Below, piece by piece: positions 34,564-44,122 of a stretch of DNA of 64,000 bases (its first letter is position 1; each line of letters starts with the position of its first letter). This stretch comes from Paraflavitalea soli (GTDB lineage Bacteria; Bacteroidota; Bacteroidia; Chitinophagales; Chitinophagaceae), in the NCBI RefSeq assembly GCF_003555545.1, contig NZ_CP032157.1, positions 8,250,546 through 8,314,545 of the forward strand, read 5' to 3'. Under the pieces are notes generated by a model. It did not search any database and had not been told where the DNA came from. It saw only the letters and a list, made by a program, of their open reading frames with translations. Made by a program: the position numbers and the translations under genes.

Positions 34564-35649
34564 ATGAAGCAGTTACTGGTATGCATATTATTAATACCCA
34601 TGGGATTACTGGCTCAGTCGGGGTTTGTGATCAAGGGAAATGTGATGGGCCTGCCCGAGGCGTCCAAAGTGACCCTCACGGATGTTAACAATGCAACCGA
34701 CACCCTGGCCCGCGGCAAGGTGGAAAAGGGCGTGTTTGAACTGAAAGGATCCATCAAAGAGGCCAATCTTTACCAGTTGAATTTTGATGGGGTGGAAAAG
34801 AAGACCATCCTGTTCATCGGCAATGACAATGTTACCGTACAGGGTAATGTGGAGAAGGTGCAGGACATCCAGGTAAAGGGCTCTCCTGTACACGATGACT
34901 TCGTTACCTTCCAAAGCACTTTCAACCCTCTTTTCAAGAAGCTGACAGAAATGAACCAGCAGCTATACGCTACACCCAATGTGCAACCTGGCGATTCCAT
35001 CATGGTGGCTTATATGAATCACGTGGAAAAAACAAAGGCTGCTATTGAAAAGTTTACCATCGAAAAGAAAGGTTCTCCCGTGGCCCCTTTCGTGTTGGTA
35101 GTAACCAGCGAACTGGAGCAGGATATCAGCATTCTCGAAAAGCATTTTAACCTGCTTGCTGCTAACGGTCAACAGGGCTTTTATGGCAAGATCCTGAAAC
35201 AGCGCATTGATGATAGTAAGATCGGCGCCATTGGCAGCCAGGCCATAGAGTTTAGCCAGAATGATACCACTGGTAAGCCCGTCTCCCTGGCTTCCTTCCG
35301 GGGCAAATATGTGCTGGTAGATTTCTGGGCCAGCTGGTGCAAGCCCTGCCGCATGGAGAACCCCAATGTAGTGACCGCTTTCAACAAATTCAAGGATAAG
35401 AATTTCACCGTACTGGGTGTATCCCTCGACAGAGAAAAGCAATCCTGGTTACAGGCCATCAAAGATGATAATCTTGCCTGGACCCAGGTGAGCGACCTGA
35501 AATTCTGGAGCAATGAAGTAGCCCGCCTGTATAAAGTAGAGGGCATACCTCAAAACTTCCTCATTGACCCTACTGGTAAGATCATCGGTAAAAACCTACG
35601 CGGAGCAGGATTGCAATCAAAGCTTTGCGAACTGCTGGGATGTAATTGA
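34564..35649 (+). CDS. Exported TlpA-like thioredoxin with DUF4369 domain
   Basis: A 361-residue protein with a signal peptide (MKQLLVCILLIPMGLLAQ), a DUF4369 N-terminal domain (about 20-120, GFVIKGNVMGLPEASKVTL), a helical middle part and a C-terminal TlpA/AhpC-type thioredoxin domain (about 225-361). The active site is WASWCKPCRMEN and the cis-proline region VEGIPQNFLI. It is probably a periplasmic disulfide reductase. It follows hisIE by 10 bases and is the last gene before the terminator at 35720, so it probably belongs to the same transcript as the trp and his genes. Confidence 0.88.
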   Translation: MKQLLVCILLIPMGLLAQSGFVIKGNVMGLPEASKVTLTDVNNATDTLARGKVEKGVFELKGSIKEANLYQLNFDGVEKKTILFIGNDNVTVQGNVEKVQDIQVKGSPVHDDFVTFQSTFNPLFKKLTEMNQQLYATPNVQPGDSIMVAYMNHVEKTKAAIEKFTIEKKGSPVAPFVLVVTSELEQDISILEKHFNLLAANGQQGFYGKILKQRIDDSKIGAIGSQAIEFSQNDTTGKPVSLASFRGKYVLVDFWASWCKPCRMENPNVVTAFNKFKDKNFTVLGVSLDREKQSWLQAIKDDNLAWTQVSDLKFWSNEVARLYKVEGIPQNFLIDPTGKIIGKNLRGAGLQSKLCELLGCN

Positions 35650-35815
35650 TTTCGAATTTCGGATGTAGGATGTAGTATTGCTGACGCGAATTGAACTCAC
35701 TGATTACTTATAAATAACGAACCCGCTGATATAGTTTGGCTTTATCAGCGGGTTATGATTTAATCGACAACTCGCATTCGGAGAATCCTAAATTCTACAT
35801 CCGACATCCGACATT
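35648..35815. repeat. Inverted heptamer-word repeat, CATCCTA/CATCCGA family, enclosing a terminator
   Basis: The left arm (35648-35683, GGATGTA GGATGTA) and right arm (35775-35815, AATCCTA AATTCTA CATCCGA CATCCGA) are inverse. The left arm overlaps the TGA of the thioredoxin gene, and the right arm runs into the stop codon of the DUF2911 gene. A terminator sits between them. Confidence 0.82.
35720..35754. terminator. Bidirectional terminator between convergent genes
   Basis: ACCCGCTGATA (35721-35731) pairs with TATCAGCGGGT (35743-35753). It ends the long plus-strand trp/his transcript and the minus-strand DUF2911 transcript. U tails are weak. Confidence 0.75.
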
Positions 35816-36925
35816 AATTTACATCCTTTCCGTCCTGCAGCAGCTGTAGGATCCTCATCACATTGTCCTTATTCACTTTGTCGGGCGCTTGTGGAAGGGC
35901 TTTCAAAGCATATTCTGTCGCTTTCTTGTAATCTTTGAGCGCTGAATACCCTCTCGTCATACCCATATTGGTGGTGAAGGTATTGGGATTCTTATCGTAG
36001 TCAGTTTGAAAGCATCGAATGCTTCCTTGTATTTCTTTTGCTGTAGTAACTGCCTCGCATAATTATGGATCTGTGCGGGATTGCCCAGTGGCAACGCTTC
36101 TTTCATCAAGGCCTCCGCTTCCGCCCCCCGGTTCAACCTGGCCAGTAACTGCGCTTTCGTAGAAAGCGTGGTGAAGTTCTTATTACCCACAAATGTGCCG
36201 TTGACCGCTTCTTCCGCCCAGGCTAATCCTTCTTCAAAGTTTGTATTGTGCACCAGACAATAGACGGCGGCTTGGTTGTAGTTTTGCCAGCCTGGATTAA
36301 AGCTTTTCTCACTGCGCAGCTCCTTACGGAAAGATTCCAGCTGGATGTTGACATAATCCGTTGACACCCGGAAGGGGATCATGAGTTTCTCCCATTCCAG
36401 CGCCACGGTGGCCGATGAATCGGTCTGATTGAGGAATTCATATTTGAGCCACTCCACACTTTTATCAAGTGGCATGGGTTTAACCGTCACTCGCACCGCA
36501 TCTTCTTTATCATTGTAAAAGAAGCTACCCCAGGAGGTATAGTTTTTAGAAAGAATAACCGTAGAAGCGAGAGAGTCGTAAGCAATGAATAAACCGTATT
36601 TGCCCGCCGGTACCGGTTTACCTTCAATCATCACCGGCGTAGTAAATGCTATCACTGTATTCTCGTTGGCGCCTGCCCGCCAGGGAGCATTTTTGCTGGT
36701 GCCAAATCCTAGGTCTGTAAAACCTTTGTGCACCAGGTTGCCCCATATCTTGCCTTCCCGACCTTTTACAGCCGGACGGCCGTATTCAATACTTACATTG
36801 GTAATGCCGATATTCTCACTTACCTCGGCTTTCCTGTTACCGCCATCGGGCGTAGTGGTGAGTTGGGCAACCGTGTTGGAGAGGAGGAGTAGCACAGCCG
36901 CAGCAGTCAGCAATTCGTTTTTCAT
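35814..36925 (-). pseudogene. DUF2911 protein with TPR-like C-terminus, broken by a single-base frameshift
   Basis: The main frame (36925 to the break) gives a signal peptide (MKNELLTAAAVLLLLSNTVAQ) and the DUF2911 domain (IGITNVSIEYGRPAVKGREGKIWG, GANENTVIAFTTPVMIEGKPVPAGKYGLF). It continues into a helical-repeat region to DAFK, then into a nonsense tail. Adding one A to the AAA run at about 36005-36007 (T on the plus strand) restores the normal continuation: DYDKNPNTFTTNMGMTRGYS, then DYKKATEYALKALPQAP and the usual end DNVMRILQLLQDGKDVN, with a stop at 35814-35816. The function of the family is unknown. Either the gene is a fresh pseudogene or a base is missing from the sequence. Confidence 0.82.
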
Positions 36926-37263
36926 GCAGGTTTGTTTTAGTTAACTAAAGCTAAAGAAGATTACAGCACAAGGAAAGCGAATTGGGACTTGCTGTCAAAA
37001 GAACAGGATGAACTGACGGTTTTTATGACCTAAGGTAAATACATGATAAAAGCGATCTTTTTCATGCATACATGTTTGAAAACCAACGTAACAGGTTGTT
37101 GGATAGGTTATTTCTGCTATTCATGGTACAGATCCGGTCGTTAATAGACCAAGACTGCTGGTTTGCATTCTATGAAGCATTTGCTACCGTTTATTAACTA
37201 AATCAGGCGGTTTGCTAATTGCCCCTATGGCGATCGCCGGGCACTTGGTTACTTTGTATCGAA
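36926..37263. other. Divergent intergenic region, 338 bases
   Basis: It should hold the promoters of the minus-strand DUF2911 gene and the plus-strand secreted protein. TTACTTTG at 37250-37257 is a near match to a -7 element for the plus-strand gene. No repeat word, terminator or convincing ORF is seen in it. Confidence 0.45.
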
Positions 37264-37908
37264 ATGATGATCACCCGGTATACACAATGGCTGTTTACAT
37301 CTGTTTTATTACTGCCTGTCTTTTATATACAGGCGCAAACCACTTCAACTATGGCAGGTGAGTATTATCTGAGAGGCGTGATGGAAGTGGCCTCTGGTTT
37401 TAAATTGAATCCCGATGCTACTTTCCAGTTCTTCTTTTCTTATGGTGCCCTCGACCGTTATGGTACCGGTCAATGGGAGGAGAAAGAAGGGAAAGTAATC
37501 CTCAACAGCAAGCCGCAGCCGGCCAGGGATTTTGCACTGGTGACCAGTAAGAAGGTACCAGGCAATCAAATCACTATCCGCATCACAGAAAAGAACGCAG
37601 CGTTACTGCGTTTTGTACATGCCAGGATAGGCCCTGGTAATACTGCTGAAATGCTGGAAGCCGATCAAAAAGGAATGATCGTATTGCCAAAGCAGGCCAT
37701 CGATTCCATCACCTTGCTATTTGAATTCTGTCCCGAGCGTTCTTCTACCTTTTCTGTTGCGGATACTACGCATAATTATTTTGAGTTCCGCTTTGAGCCC
37801 TGGCTTATGGAGGTGTTTTTCAGGAATTTCACTTTGCAGGTGGATAAAGAAGGATTGTATGGAAAACATCCACTGATGGAAGGTGCTGAATTTCATTATA
37901 ATAAATGA
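37264..37908 (+). CDS. Exported hypothetical protein
   Basis: A protein of about 214 residues with a signal peptide (MMITRYTQWLFTSVLLLPVFYIQA) and a mature domain rich in beta strands. The motif GVMEVASGFKLNPDATFQFFFSYGALDRYGTGQW, followed by KEGKVILNS, suggests a small beta-barrel or lipocalin-like fold. I do not recognise a family. The frame extends upstream to 37219 without a better start signal. There are no functional neighbours; the next large gene is the convergent PBP. Confidence 0.7.
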   Translation: MMITRYTQWLFTSVLLLPVFYIQAQTTSTMAGEYYLRGVMEVASGFKLNPDATFQFFFSYGALDRYGTGQWEEKEGKVILNSKPQPARDFALVTSKKVPGNQITIRITEKNAALLRFVHARIGPGNTAEMLEADQKGMIVLPKQAIDSITLLFEFCPERSSTFSVADTTHNYFEFRFEPWLMEVFFRNFTLQVDKEGLYGKHPLMEGAEFHYNK

Positions 37909-37969
37909 TACACCGGCAACGTTAAAGCTCATCGACCCTTATTTACTAACCTTTATTAATAACTGTTTT

Positions 37970-38047
37970 ATGTGGCTGTCATTTTTACTTTACATCATTG
38001 TTTCACTGGGCTTACTGGTTTTCCAACTCAGGCGCAAGGGAGCTTAG
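37970..38047 (+). CDS. Possible 25-residue membrane peptide
   Basis: The ORF MWLSFLLYIIVSLGLLVFQL followed by RRKGA is a single hydrophobic helix with a positive C-terminal tail. It ends 4 bases before a heptamer-repeat arm. Composition resembles real single-span small proteins, but length alone cannot exclude chance. Confidence 0.4.
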   Translation: MWLSFLLYIIVSLGLLVFQLRRKGA

Positions 38048-38050
38048 GGA

Positions 38051-38200
38051 GAAGAATACAGAATGTAGAATATAGAATCCAGAAGAATACAAGAGCTGGA
38101 AATTGGCTTTTATAAAAAAAGGCGTTGATAATTCATCAACGCCTTTAATATATTACGAACCCATGCTGGATTCTATATTCTGAATTCTATATTCTTCTTA
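38051..38200. repeat. Inverted heptamer-word repeat, GAATACA family, enclosing a terminator
   Basis: The left arm (38051-38093) reads GAATACA GAATGTA GAATATA GAATCCA. The right arm (38165-38200) is the inverse (GATTCTA TATTCTG AATTCTA TATTCTT) and ends inside the stop codon of the PBP gene (38198-38200). The terminator at 38118-38146 is nested between them, as at 8101-8298. Confidence 0.83.
38118..38146. terminator. Terminator nested in the repeat
   Basis: AAAGGCGTTGAT (38118-38129) pairs with ATCAACGCCTTT (38135-38146) around a 5-base loop. An A run on the left gives the minus-strand PBP transcript a U tract. Confidence 0.85.
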
Positions 38201-40618
38201 ATTCCCCTCTTTATCTTTCTTCTTTCCGCCGAAGATGCGCCTGAAGAGTCCGTCCTTTTTCTTTTTCTCCTCTTGTTTTACTTCCTCTTTGGGATCTTTC
38301 TTCTCCGGTACCTGGTTTTTAGGTTTCACTGCTTCTTCCAGTACCTTTTGTTCTTCTATCGCTTGTTTGGAGTCTGTAGGAATGTTTTGCGTATCCGGTG
38401 TGCCCAGGTATTCATCAGCTGTACCATTGCCCTGGTTGGCGCCTTCTGCACCGGGATCAGGGGTACGATCAGCTATGCCGCCGTAATCGTACAACTGCTC
38501 ACTGCGCATGTTTTCCGGTTGTACAAACCTCGCCTGTTTATCCAGTCCCAGCGTTTTATCAGCCAAGGCTTTCTGGAAGAAATATTCCCAGATGGGGCGT
38601 GCTGCCCGGCCACCTTCACCAAGGCCGCCATCCAGGCGAATGAAGCGGTCATCACAACCGATCCAGGCCCCTGCCATCAACTGCGGTGTAAAGCCAAAGA
38701 ACCAGGCATCCGAATTGTCGTTGGTAGTACCGGTTTTACCGCCCATTTCCGCTATTCCTAAACGTGCACGCAGGCCGGCCGCTGTTCCATAATCTGTTGC
38801 ACCCTGCATCATGCGGGCCATCGTATAAGCTGTTGTTTGACTGATCACCTCTTTGCGTTCCGTAGCAAAGGGTGTCAGCACATTACCGTTCTTGTCTTCA
38901 ATGCGTGTAATATAAATGGGCTTCGTGCTGAAACCGCCCGAAGGGAACATCGTATAGCCCCACATCATCTCGTACAGCGAAAGATCGCAGGTACCGAGCG
39001 CAATGGAAGGGTAGGGATCTACCTTGGTAGGTATATTGATCTGCTTCAGGAAATCAGCAAAACGCTGTGGCGTAGTTTGCTTAATGATATAAGCCGCTAC
39101 TTCGTTGACCGACCATGCCAATCCGCTGGCCATCGTACGCGTACCCACACGGCCCCTGTTCTTGGCAGGTACATAACCGGATCCGGGAAAGTATTGCTGC
39201 GTTTGCTCACACTGTGTTTCCGGGGTAAAGCCGTATTCTTCTACCGCCAGTGAATACAGGAATGGCTTGATGGAAGAACCTACCTGTCTTTTTGTTTTCA
39301 GGTTTACGTGGTCGTATTTGTAATTCTTAAAGTCGATGCCGCCTACCCAGGCTTTTACCTGTCCGCTGAGTGGGTCCATCACCATGAACGATGCCTGCAT
39401 CATCTCCCGGTTGTATTTGATGGAATCCATCGGTGTCATCACCGTATCTTTCTCTTTCTTCGGATTCCAGGCAAATACCTTCATGGGCGTTTTCTGGTAG
39501 AAGGTTTTCTTGATCTCAGCATCACTCAGGCCATCCTCTTTCAGGTTTTTCCAGCGCTGGCTGCTTTTCATGTATCCTTCCAGTATATTATCGTGCCCCT
39601 TCCAGATAGCATCAGTTTTTACACCGCGCTGTGCTGCCAGCGCGCGTTGTAATACAGGCAGGTGTTTGGCTACCGCTTCTTCTGCATACAGCTGCATGCG
39701 CGGATTAATGGTGGTGTAGATATGAAGACCATCTGCGTAGATATCGTATTCGTCGCCATTGGGTTTTTTATGGTCTTTGGCCCATTTCTTCAACTCTTCA
39801 CGGATCACATCCAGGAAGTAAGGAGCAATACCATTGTTCTCATCCATCTTTTTATAATTCAGGCGGATGGGTTCCTTTTTTAATTTGGCTGCCTCTGCTT
39901 CCGAGAGGAAATTGTTGCGCGCCATCAACTCGATTACCGTATTGCGCCGGTCAAAAGATGCTTTGTAATTCGTTCTTGGATTGTAGGTACCGGTGGCTTT
40001 TTGCATGCCTACCAATACCGCCGCTTCTTCTACCGTAAGACGGTCTGGCTCTTTGGAAAAGAAAGTACGGGCAGCATTGCGGATGCCGTATACGTTATCG
40101 CTGAAGGAAACAGTATTCAGGTACAGTGCTATGATCTCCTGTTTGGTGAAATTGCGTTCCAGCTTGATCGCAATAATATTTTCTTTGAGTTTTTGTAAGA
40201 TCCGTGATACAATATTCGTAGCCCGCTCATCAAACATATTGAGGGCCAGCTGCTGGGTAATGGTGCTGGCACCGCCATCCCTCCCCAGGGTAGCAAGGGC
40301 CTTGGTAAGGCGAATGCCATCAATACCCGAATGGTCATAAAAGCGCTTGTCTTCCGTGGCTACCAACGCGTTGATCACATGCTTTGAAATATCATTATAC
40401 TTCACATAGCTGCGGTTGCCCCGCTCCCGGTAATATTTGCCCATCGGTGTACCATCATCGCCAAAAACCTCAGAGGCAAGGGTAATAGAAGGATTCTCCA
40501 GTTCATCCAGTGAAGGCATTTTACCGAATAAACCCCAATTAATGAGCAGTAAAAACAATACAATACCGAGAAAGCCATATAGGAATATGCGCCAAAAGAT
40601 CTTAACAGGACGGGTCAT
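38198..40618 (-). CDS. Class A penicillin-binding protein (transglycosylase/transpeptidase)
   Basis: An 806-residue bifunctional peptidoglycan synthase of the PBP1a type. It has a cytoplasmic start and membrane anchor (residues 10-30), then the GT51 transglycosylase with catalytic Glu89 in ATEDKRFYDH and the TQQLALN motif. The transpeptidase domain follows, with active-site SSIK at 448-451, SVN at 503-505 and KTGTT at 628-632. The last about 100 residues are low-complexity and end in a lysine-rich tail (EEKKKKDGLFRRIFGGKKKD). It acts at the periplasmic face of the inner membrane. It has its own terminator, and the next upstream gene on the same strand is the PorW/SprE-like gene, 217 bases away. 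Confidence 0.94.
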   Translation of the reverse strand: MTRPVKIFWRIFLYGFLGIVLFLLLINWGLFGKMPSLDELENPSITLASEVFGDDGTPMGKYYRERGNRSYVKYNDISKHVINALVATEDKRFYDHSGIDGIRLTKALATLGRDGGASTITQQLALNMFDERATNIVSRILQKLKENIIAIKLERNFTKQEIIALYLNTVSFSDNVYGIRNAARTFFSKEPDRLTVEEAAVLVGMQKATGTYNPRTNYKASFDRRNTVIELMARNNFLSEAEAAKLKKEPIRLNYKKMDENNGIAPYFLDVIREELKKWAKDHKKPNGDEYDIYADGLHIYTTINPRMQLYAEEAVAKHLPVLQRALAAQRGVKTDAIWKGHDNILEGYMKSSQRWKNLKEDGLSDAEIKKTFYQKTPMKVFAWNPKKEKDTVMTPMDSIKYNREMMQASFMVMDPLSGQVKAWVGGIDFKNYKYDHVNLKTKRQVGSSIKPFLYSLAVEEYGFTPETQCEQTQQYFPGSGYVPAKNRGRVGTRTMASGLAWSVNEVAAYIIKQTTPQRFADFLKQINIPTKVDPYPSIALGTCDLSLYEMMWGYTMFPSGGFSTKPIYITRIEDKNGNVLTPFATERKEVISQTTAYTMARMMQGATDYGTAAGLRARLGIAEMGGKTGTTNDNSDAWFFGFTPQLMAGAWIGCDDRFIRLDGGLGEGGRAARPIWEYFFQKALADKTLGLDKQARFVQPENMRSEQLYDYGGIADRTPDPGAEGANQGNGTADEYLGTPDTQNIPTDSKQAIEEQKVLEEAVKPKNQVPEKKDPKEEVKQEEKKKKDGLFRRIFGGKKKDKEGN

Positions 40619-40685
40619 ATTAATAATTAACTTTTAGTAAGGGTTATAGTTCAACTGCAAAAACCATACTTGAATGCATTGCTGC

Positions 40686-40698
40686 AAACCTGTCAGGT
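40686..40698. repeat. Second copy of AAACCTGTCAGGT
   Basis: A 13-base match to the palindrome at 2712-2726, in the 217-base gap upstream of the PBP gene. Confidence 0.4.
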
Positions 40699-40798
40699 GG
40701 GATTGGTATATAAGTGCTTGTATTTCAGTAAAGTTCGGATTTTTCACCATTTCACTAAAATGTTAAAACTTCAATTTGATGTGCATAGCCATGTCCGC

Positions 40799-40838
40799 GC
40801 TGTATTCTTCTGAATACTGTATTCTGTATTCTTTCCTA
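40799..40838. repeat. Single arm, GAATACA family, at the 3' end of the PorW/SprE-like gene
   Basis: Words TGTATTC TTCTGAATACTG TATTCTG TATTCTT run into the stop codon (40836-40838). No inverse arm is found in the gap. Confidence 0.7.
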
Positions 40839-43800
40839 GAATTTTCCCGGGAACATTTGCTGCAAAAATAGTTTATAGGTGTCTACGTCCCTGGTATTCT
40901 GTAATACGCCGAGGTTGGCATCCGTAACGATCACAAAGGTATATTTAGCCGTTGGCAGCCAGGGGATCAATTCCCCGGTAGCTATTTTGCGGGCTTTCTC
41001 CATGTATTCGAGGGCGGCATTGGCATTTTCAAAACTGGAAATGGTCATCAGTCGCACGGTATCAGACAGCGCCTGGTTGCCAATCTGGAAAGCTTTATTG
41101 AAATAGCGTTCTTTATTGTACCGGTTGAAGGCATTCCGGGCCTCTGTGATGTATACAGGATCCACTTTCGTAAGCACCAGCGCTACCATATGCGTTGCAT
41201 TGGGATCATAGAAGAAAGCTGGTTTGCCGGGGGCCACGGTCACTTCGCGGGCCCTTACCACACTATCCTTTGGCGGAGCTGCCGGTTTTTGCTGCACACT
41301 GTCCGTAACCGGTTGTTTGGGAATAGGCGTAGCATTTAGGACCAGCGCATCACGTTTCAGCTTATCCGTAGCAATAGGCGCTTTTTGTGCGTTCTGTGTA
41401 CTGTCTTTTTTAACAGCGGAAGATTTGGTAGTGGTTTCTATAATACGTGCCTGCTCTTCCTCTACCACCGGAGGCGCTACTACGGGCGTATCCTTCTTCA
41501 CCGGCCCGATGGGAGAATCGTCGATGATGGTGATGCTGTCATCCTTGGGTCGTTCTATTTTCAGCTTCGTCAGATAATCCTCAATCTGCGCCCGGCGACC
41601 CAATACATCAATAAGCGTTTTGGCTTTTTCAGCCATAGGTGTATTGGGGAAAGTGGTAACGATATTATTGAGCGATGCCTTCGCTGAATCGTCGAGCCGT
41701 TGGTGAATGAAGTACACAGACTGGATGTACAGTAATTGAGGAGTCCAGTAATTTTTGCCATAGATGCTATCCGCCACTTTCTTTTGTTCGAGGGCATCCA
41801 TAAAATTGCCTTCAATGAACAGGTTGTACACGTGCTCATACTGCCTGGTCATGGCAGCTTTGGCCGCCAGTTCTTCCGGCGTACCTTTGGGATTCGATAC
41901 CGTTTTCTCAAAGGAAGTACCCGGATATTTGGCTTTCAGTTCTGCCGCTACTTTGTTGGCGCTGGCAGTAAGGCCCATTTTGTTGTAGCAATAGTACAGG
42001 TGGAACAACACTTCCGGCCGCAGGCTGCTGTAACCGAATTTTTCCAGGAACCCTTCAAAAGTGGTAATGGCAGAAGCATAGTCTTCCAGGCCTTCCATAT
42101 AGGCTACACCAAGTTTTGCCTGTGCATTTTCTATAGAATCATTGGAGAATGCCAATTGCTTTTCGGAGAGTGGCAGGTTTTTTAGCAGGCCTTCATAGCT
42201 GAGGTCTCTGCCGCCCTCAGCATTGCCGCCATCGATGCCCCCCTGGGGATTGCCCGCCACCTGATCCGGTAAACCCGGCACCTGGTTGGTGGCCTGTCTT
42301 ACCGCAGCCATGCGACGCCAGTTGTCTACATTCTGCCGGGAGCCCCATTTGCCCTTGAAGTCTGTATAGCCTTTTGATTTGAGGCCCGGGTTGTAGAAAT
42401 ACCAATCACCCTTTGTATTGCTGCTGCTGAACAGGTCGGGGGGGGGAGTATTGTTGTTATTGTTGTTCAGCAACGGATCGTTGTTATTGACCGCAGAAGG
42501 ATCTTCTTCTTTGATGCCTTGTTGTTTGCGCAGCTGTTTGGCCAGTTTGCGTACAAAGGCCTCTCTTTCGGCCTCCGGCATGGCCGCAATGCGCTGCAGG
42601 CTATCCTGTCTTTGGATGATGGAGAGTTGTTCTACTATACGCACAAGCGCTCCTTTGCGCATATCATATACCTGCTGGCTGAGGATGGTAGAGTCCACTA
42701 CCGTTACACTGTCGTAATAGTTTTTGGATTCCGCATATTCCTTTTGGTCGAAGCTCAGTCCACCCAGCATCAGGAAAGCCCTTGATTTGTAAAGATTGTC
42801 GCCGCTGGGGTTGGTATAACGGGTCGCTTTTAAGAACAATGCTTTGGCGCCGGGAATATTGTTGCGTTCCAGCTCCATTTGCGCCGCTGCAAAATAAATG
42901 ATGTCGCGGTAGTTCGTATACTTATCGCGACGTGCCATTTTAACCAGTGTATTGATGTTTTCCTGGATGGCTTTTTCATCCCCTTTATTCTGGCGGATGC
43001 TGTTGAGCCGTGCATATACTTCCAATACAGGGTCCAGCGTATGGTTGATCACACGGTCATAGAACTCCTGTGATTTTGAGTGGTCTTTGATGCGTTCATA
43101 CAATTGTGCAATGAGGAATTCCCAGCGTGCTTTTTCCGCCCGGTTGGCGGCATTGGGCAGTGCCCGCTCGAGGTATACAGCGGCACTATCATAAAATTGT
43201 TGTTTATAGAAATACCAGGCCTGCACTTCATAGAGGTCCGTTTGTAGCCGGTCCGGAAAGTTGGGGTCGTGTTTCAGCGTTTCTATGAGACCGGATGCTT
43301 CTGCCATTTCATCCCTGGCGAGGAAGGTCCTGATCTGCCAGATGAACGATTCATTGCGGCTGGGCGGGCTGGTCCATACCTTGGTAACGAGATCGGTCTT
43401 TTCTTTGGTGGAAATAGAGAATGCGTTGCCCCCTTCGTTGGCATTACTGCCAATGGGCATATCATAACCATCTTTTTCCCGCGGCGAATAAATGTAGTTG
43501 ATGTATTGAAAAGTGAAATAGGCCGTGTCCAGGTTATTCTTGTAATAATAAGCCTTGCCCATGAGCATGTACAGGTTATCCGTCCAGGTGGTGCGGAGGT
43601 CGTGGATGAGAATACCCGTATTGGCTTTATAAATGACAGAATCGAGTTCCCTGTCCTGCGACATTTGCTGCAGACTGTAATTGTAAAAGGGGAGGAGCTG
43701 CGTATAGTCGTCTTTAAATCCTAGTTTGGCTCTTTCGACGATCTCTTCCAGTTTGGCATTTGCGTTGAAGTGCCAGTTGAATTTGGTAGTACCATTCTGC

Positions 43801-44012
43801 GTAAAGCGGCGTACAACCGTCCACTTCTTATCACCTGTTTTTTCAGAGCGCAGCTTTTTTTCTTCGTATTTCTTCGGTTTTCCCTTCAGGTCAAAAGAAA
43901 GCAAGGGCTGCTGTGCGGAAGTTTCCGGCAACCAAACGTAAGAGAAAATGAATAGTAGTAAGAATATCCGCATCATCGAGACCGTCATTGCTCCGCAAAC
44001 TAAACCCTTCAT
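40836..44012 (-). CDS. PorW/SprE-like TPR protein of the type IX secretion system
   Basis: A 1058-residue exported protein with a signal peptide in its first 35 residues (hydrophobic RIFLLLFIFSYVWLP, cleavage near SAQQ). There is no lipobox cysteine, although PorW/SprE are usually lipoproteins. It has many tetratricopeptide-like helical pairs (about 80-500 and 600-800), an asparagine/proline-rich linker (NNNNNNTPPP), a serine/threonine/proline-rich segment (about 820-930) and a conserved C-terminal domain (about 935-1058, FFYDPNATHMVALVLTK). This order matches the periplasmic SprE/PorW component needed for type IX secretion and gliding. In-frame ATGs at 43976 and 43973 directly before RIFLLL are alternative starts. 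Confidence 0.82.
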   Translation of the reverse strand: MKGLVCGAMTVSMMRIFLLLFIFSYVWLPETSAQQPLLSFDLKGKPKKYEEKKLRSEKTGDKKWTVVRRFTQNGTTKFNWHFNANAKLEEIVERAKLGFKDDYTQLLPFYNYSLQQMSQDRELDSVIYKANTGILIHDLRTTWTDNLYMLMGKAYYYKNNLDTAYFTFQYINYIYSPREKDGYDMPIGSNANEGGNAFSISTKEKTDLVTKVWTSPPSRNESFIWQIRTFLARDEMAEASGLIETLKHDPNFPDRLQTDLYEVQAWYFYKQQFYDSAAVYLERALPNAANRAEKARWEFLIAQLYERIKDHSKSQEFYDRVINHTLDPVLEVYARLNSIRQNKGDEKAIQENINTLVKMARRDKYTNYRDIIYFAAAQMELERNNIPGAKALFLKATRYTNPSGDNLYKSRAFLMLGGLSFDQKEYAESKNYYDSVTVVDSTILSQQVYDMRKGALVRIVEQLSIIQRQDSLQRIAAMPEAEREAFVRKLAKQLRKQQGIKEEDPSAVNNNDPLLNNNNNNTPPPDLFSSSNTKGDWYFYNPGLKSKGYTDFKGKWGSRQNVDNWRRMAAVRQATNQVPGLPDQVAGNPQGGIDGGNAEGGRDLSYEGLLKNLPLSEKQLAFSNDSIENAQAKLGVAYMEGLEDYASAITTFEGFLEKFGYSSLRPEVLFHLYYCYNKMGLTASANKVAAELKAKYPGTSFEKTVSNPKGTPEELAAKAAMTRQYEHVYNLFIEGNFMDALEQKKVADSIYGKNYWTPQLLYIQSVYFIHQRLDDSAKASLNNIVTTFPNTPMAEKAKTLIDVLGRRAQIEDYLTKLKIERPKDDSITIIDDSPIGPVKKDTPVVAPPVVEEEQARIIETTTKSSAVKKDSTQNAQKAPIATDKLKRDALVLNATPIPKQPVTDSVQQKPAAPPKDSVVRAREVTVAPGKPAFFYDPNATHMVALVLTKVDPVYITEARNAFNRYNKERYFNKAFQIGNQALSDTVRLMTISSFENANAALEYMEKARKIATGELIPWLPTAKYTFVIVTDANLGVLQNTRDVDTYKLFLQQMFPGKF

Positions 44013-44122
44013 AACTGATTTTCAAGAAAAATATTATAAAATCCAGCCTTTATTTTTTTGTTTCCACAGTAGTGTGCTTTTCGGCCTATCTTGTTACCTT
44101 TAAAGCGCTGAAAAACCTCTGT

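Noticed and set aside
42418-42500. Poly-G and GTT repeats in the PorW/SprE-like gene
   Set aside because: They encode the asparagine/proline linker (NNNNNNTPPP) on the minus strand. This is a low-complexity coding segment and not a separate repeat element.
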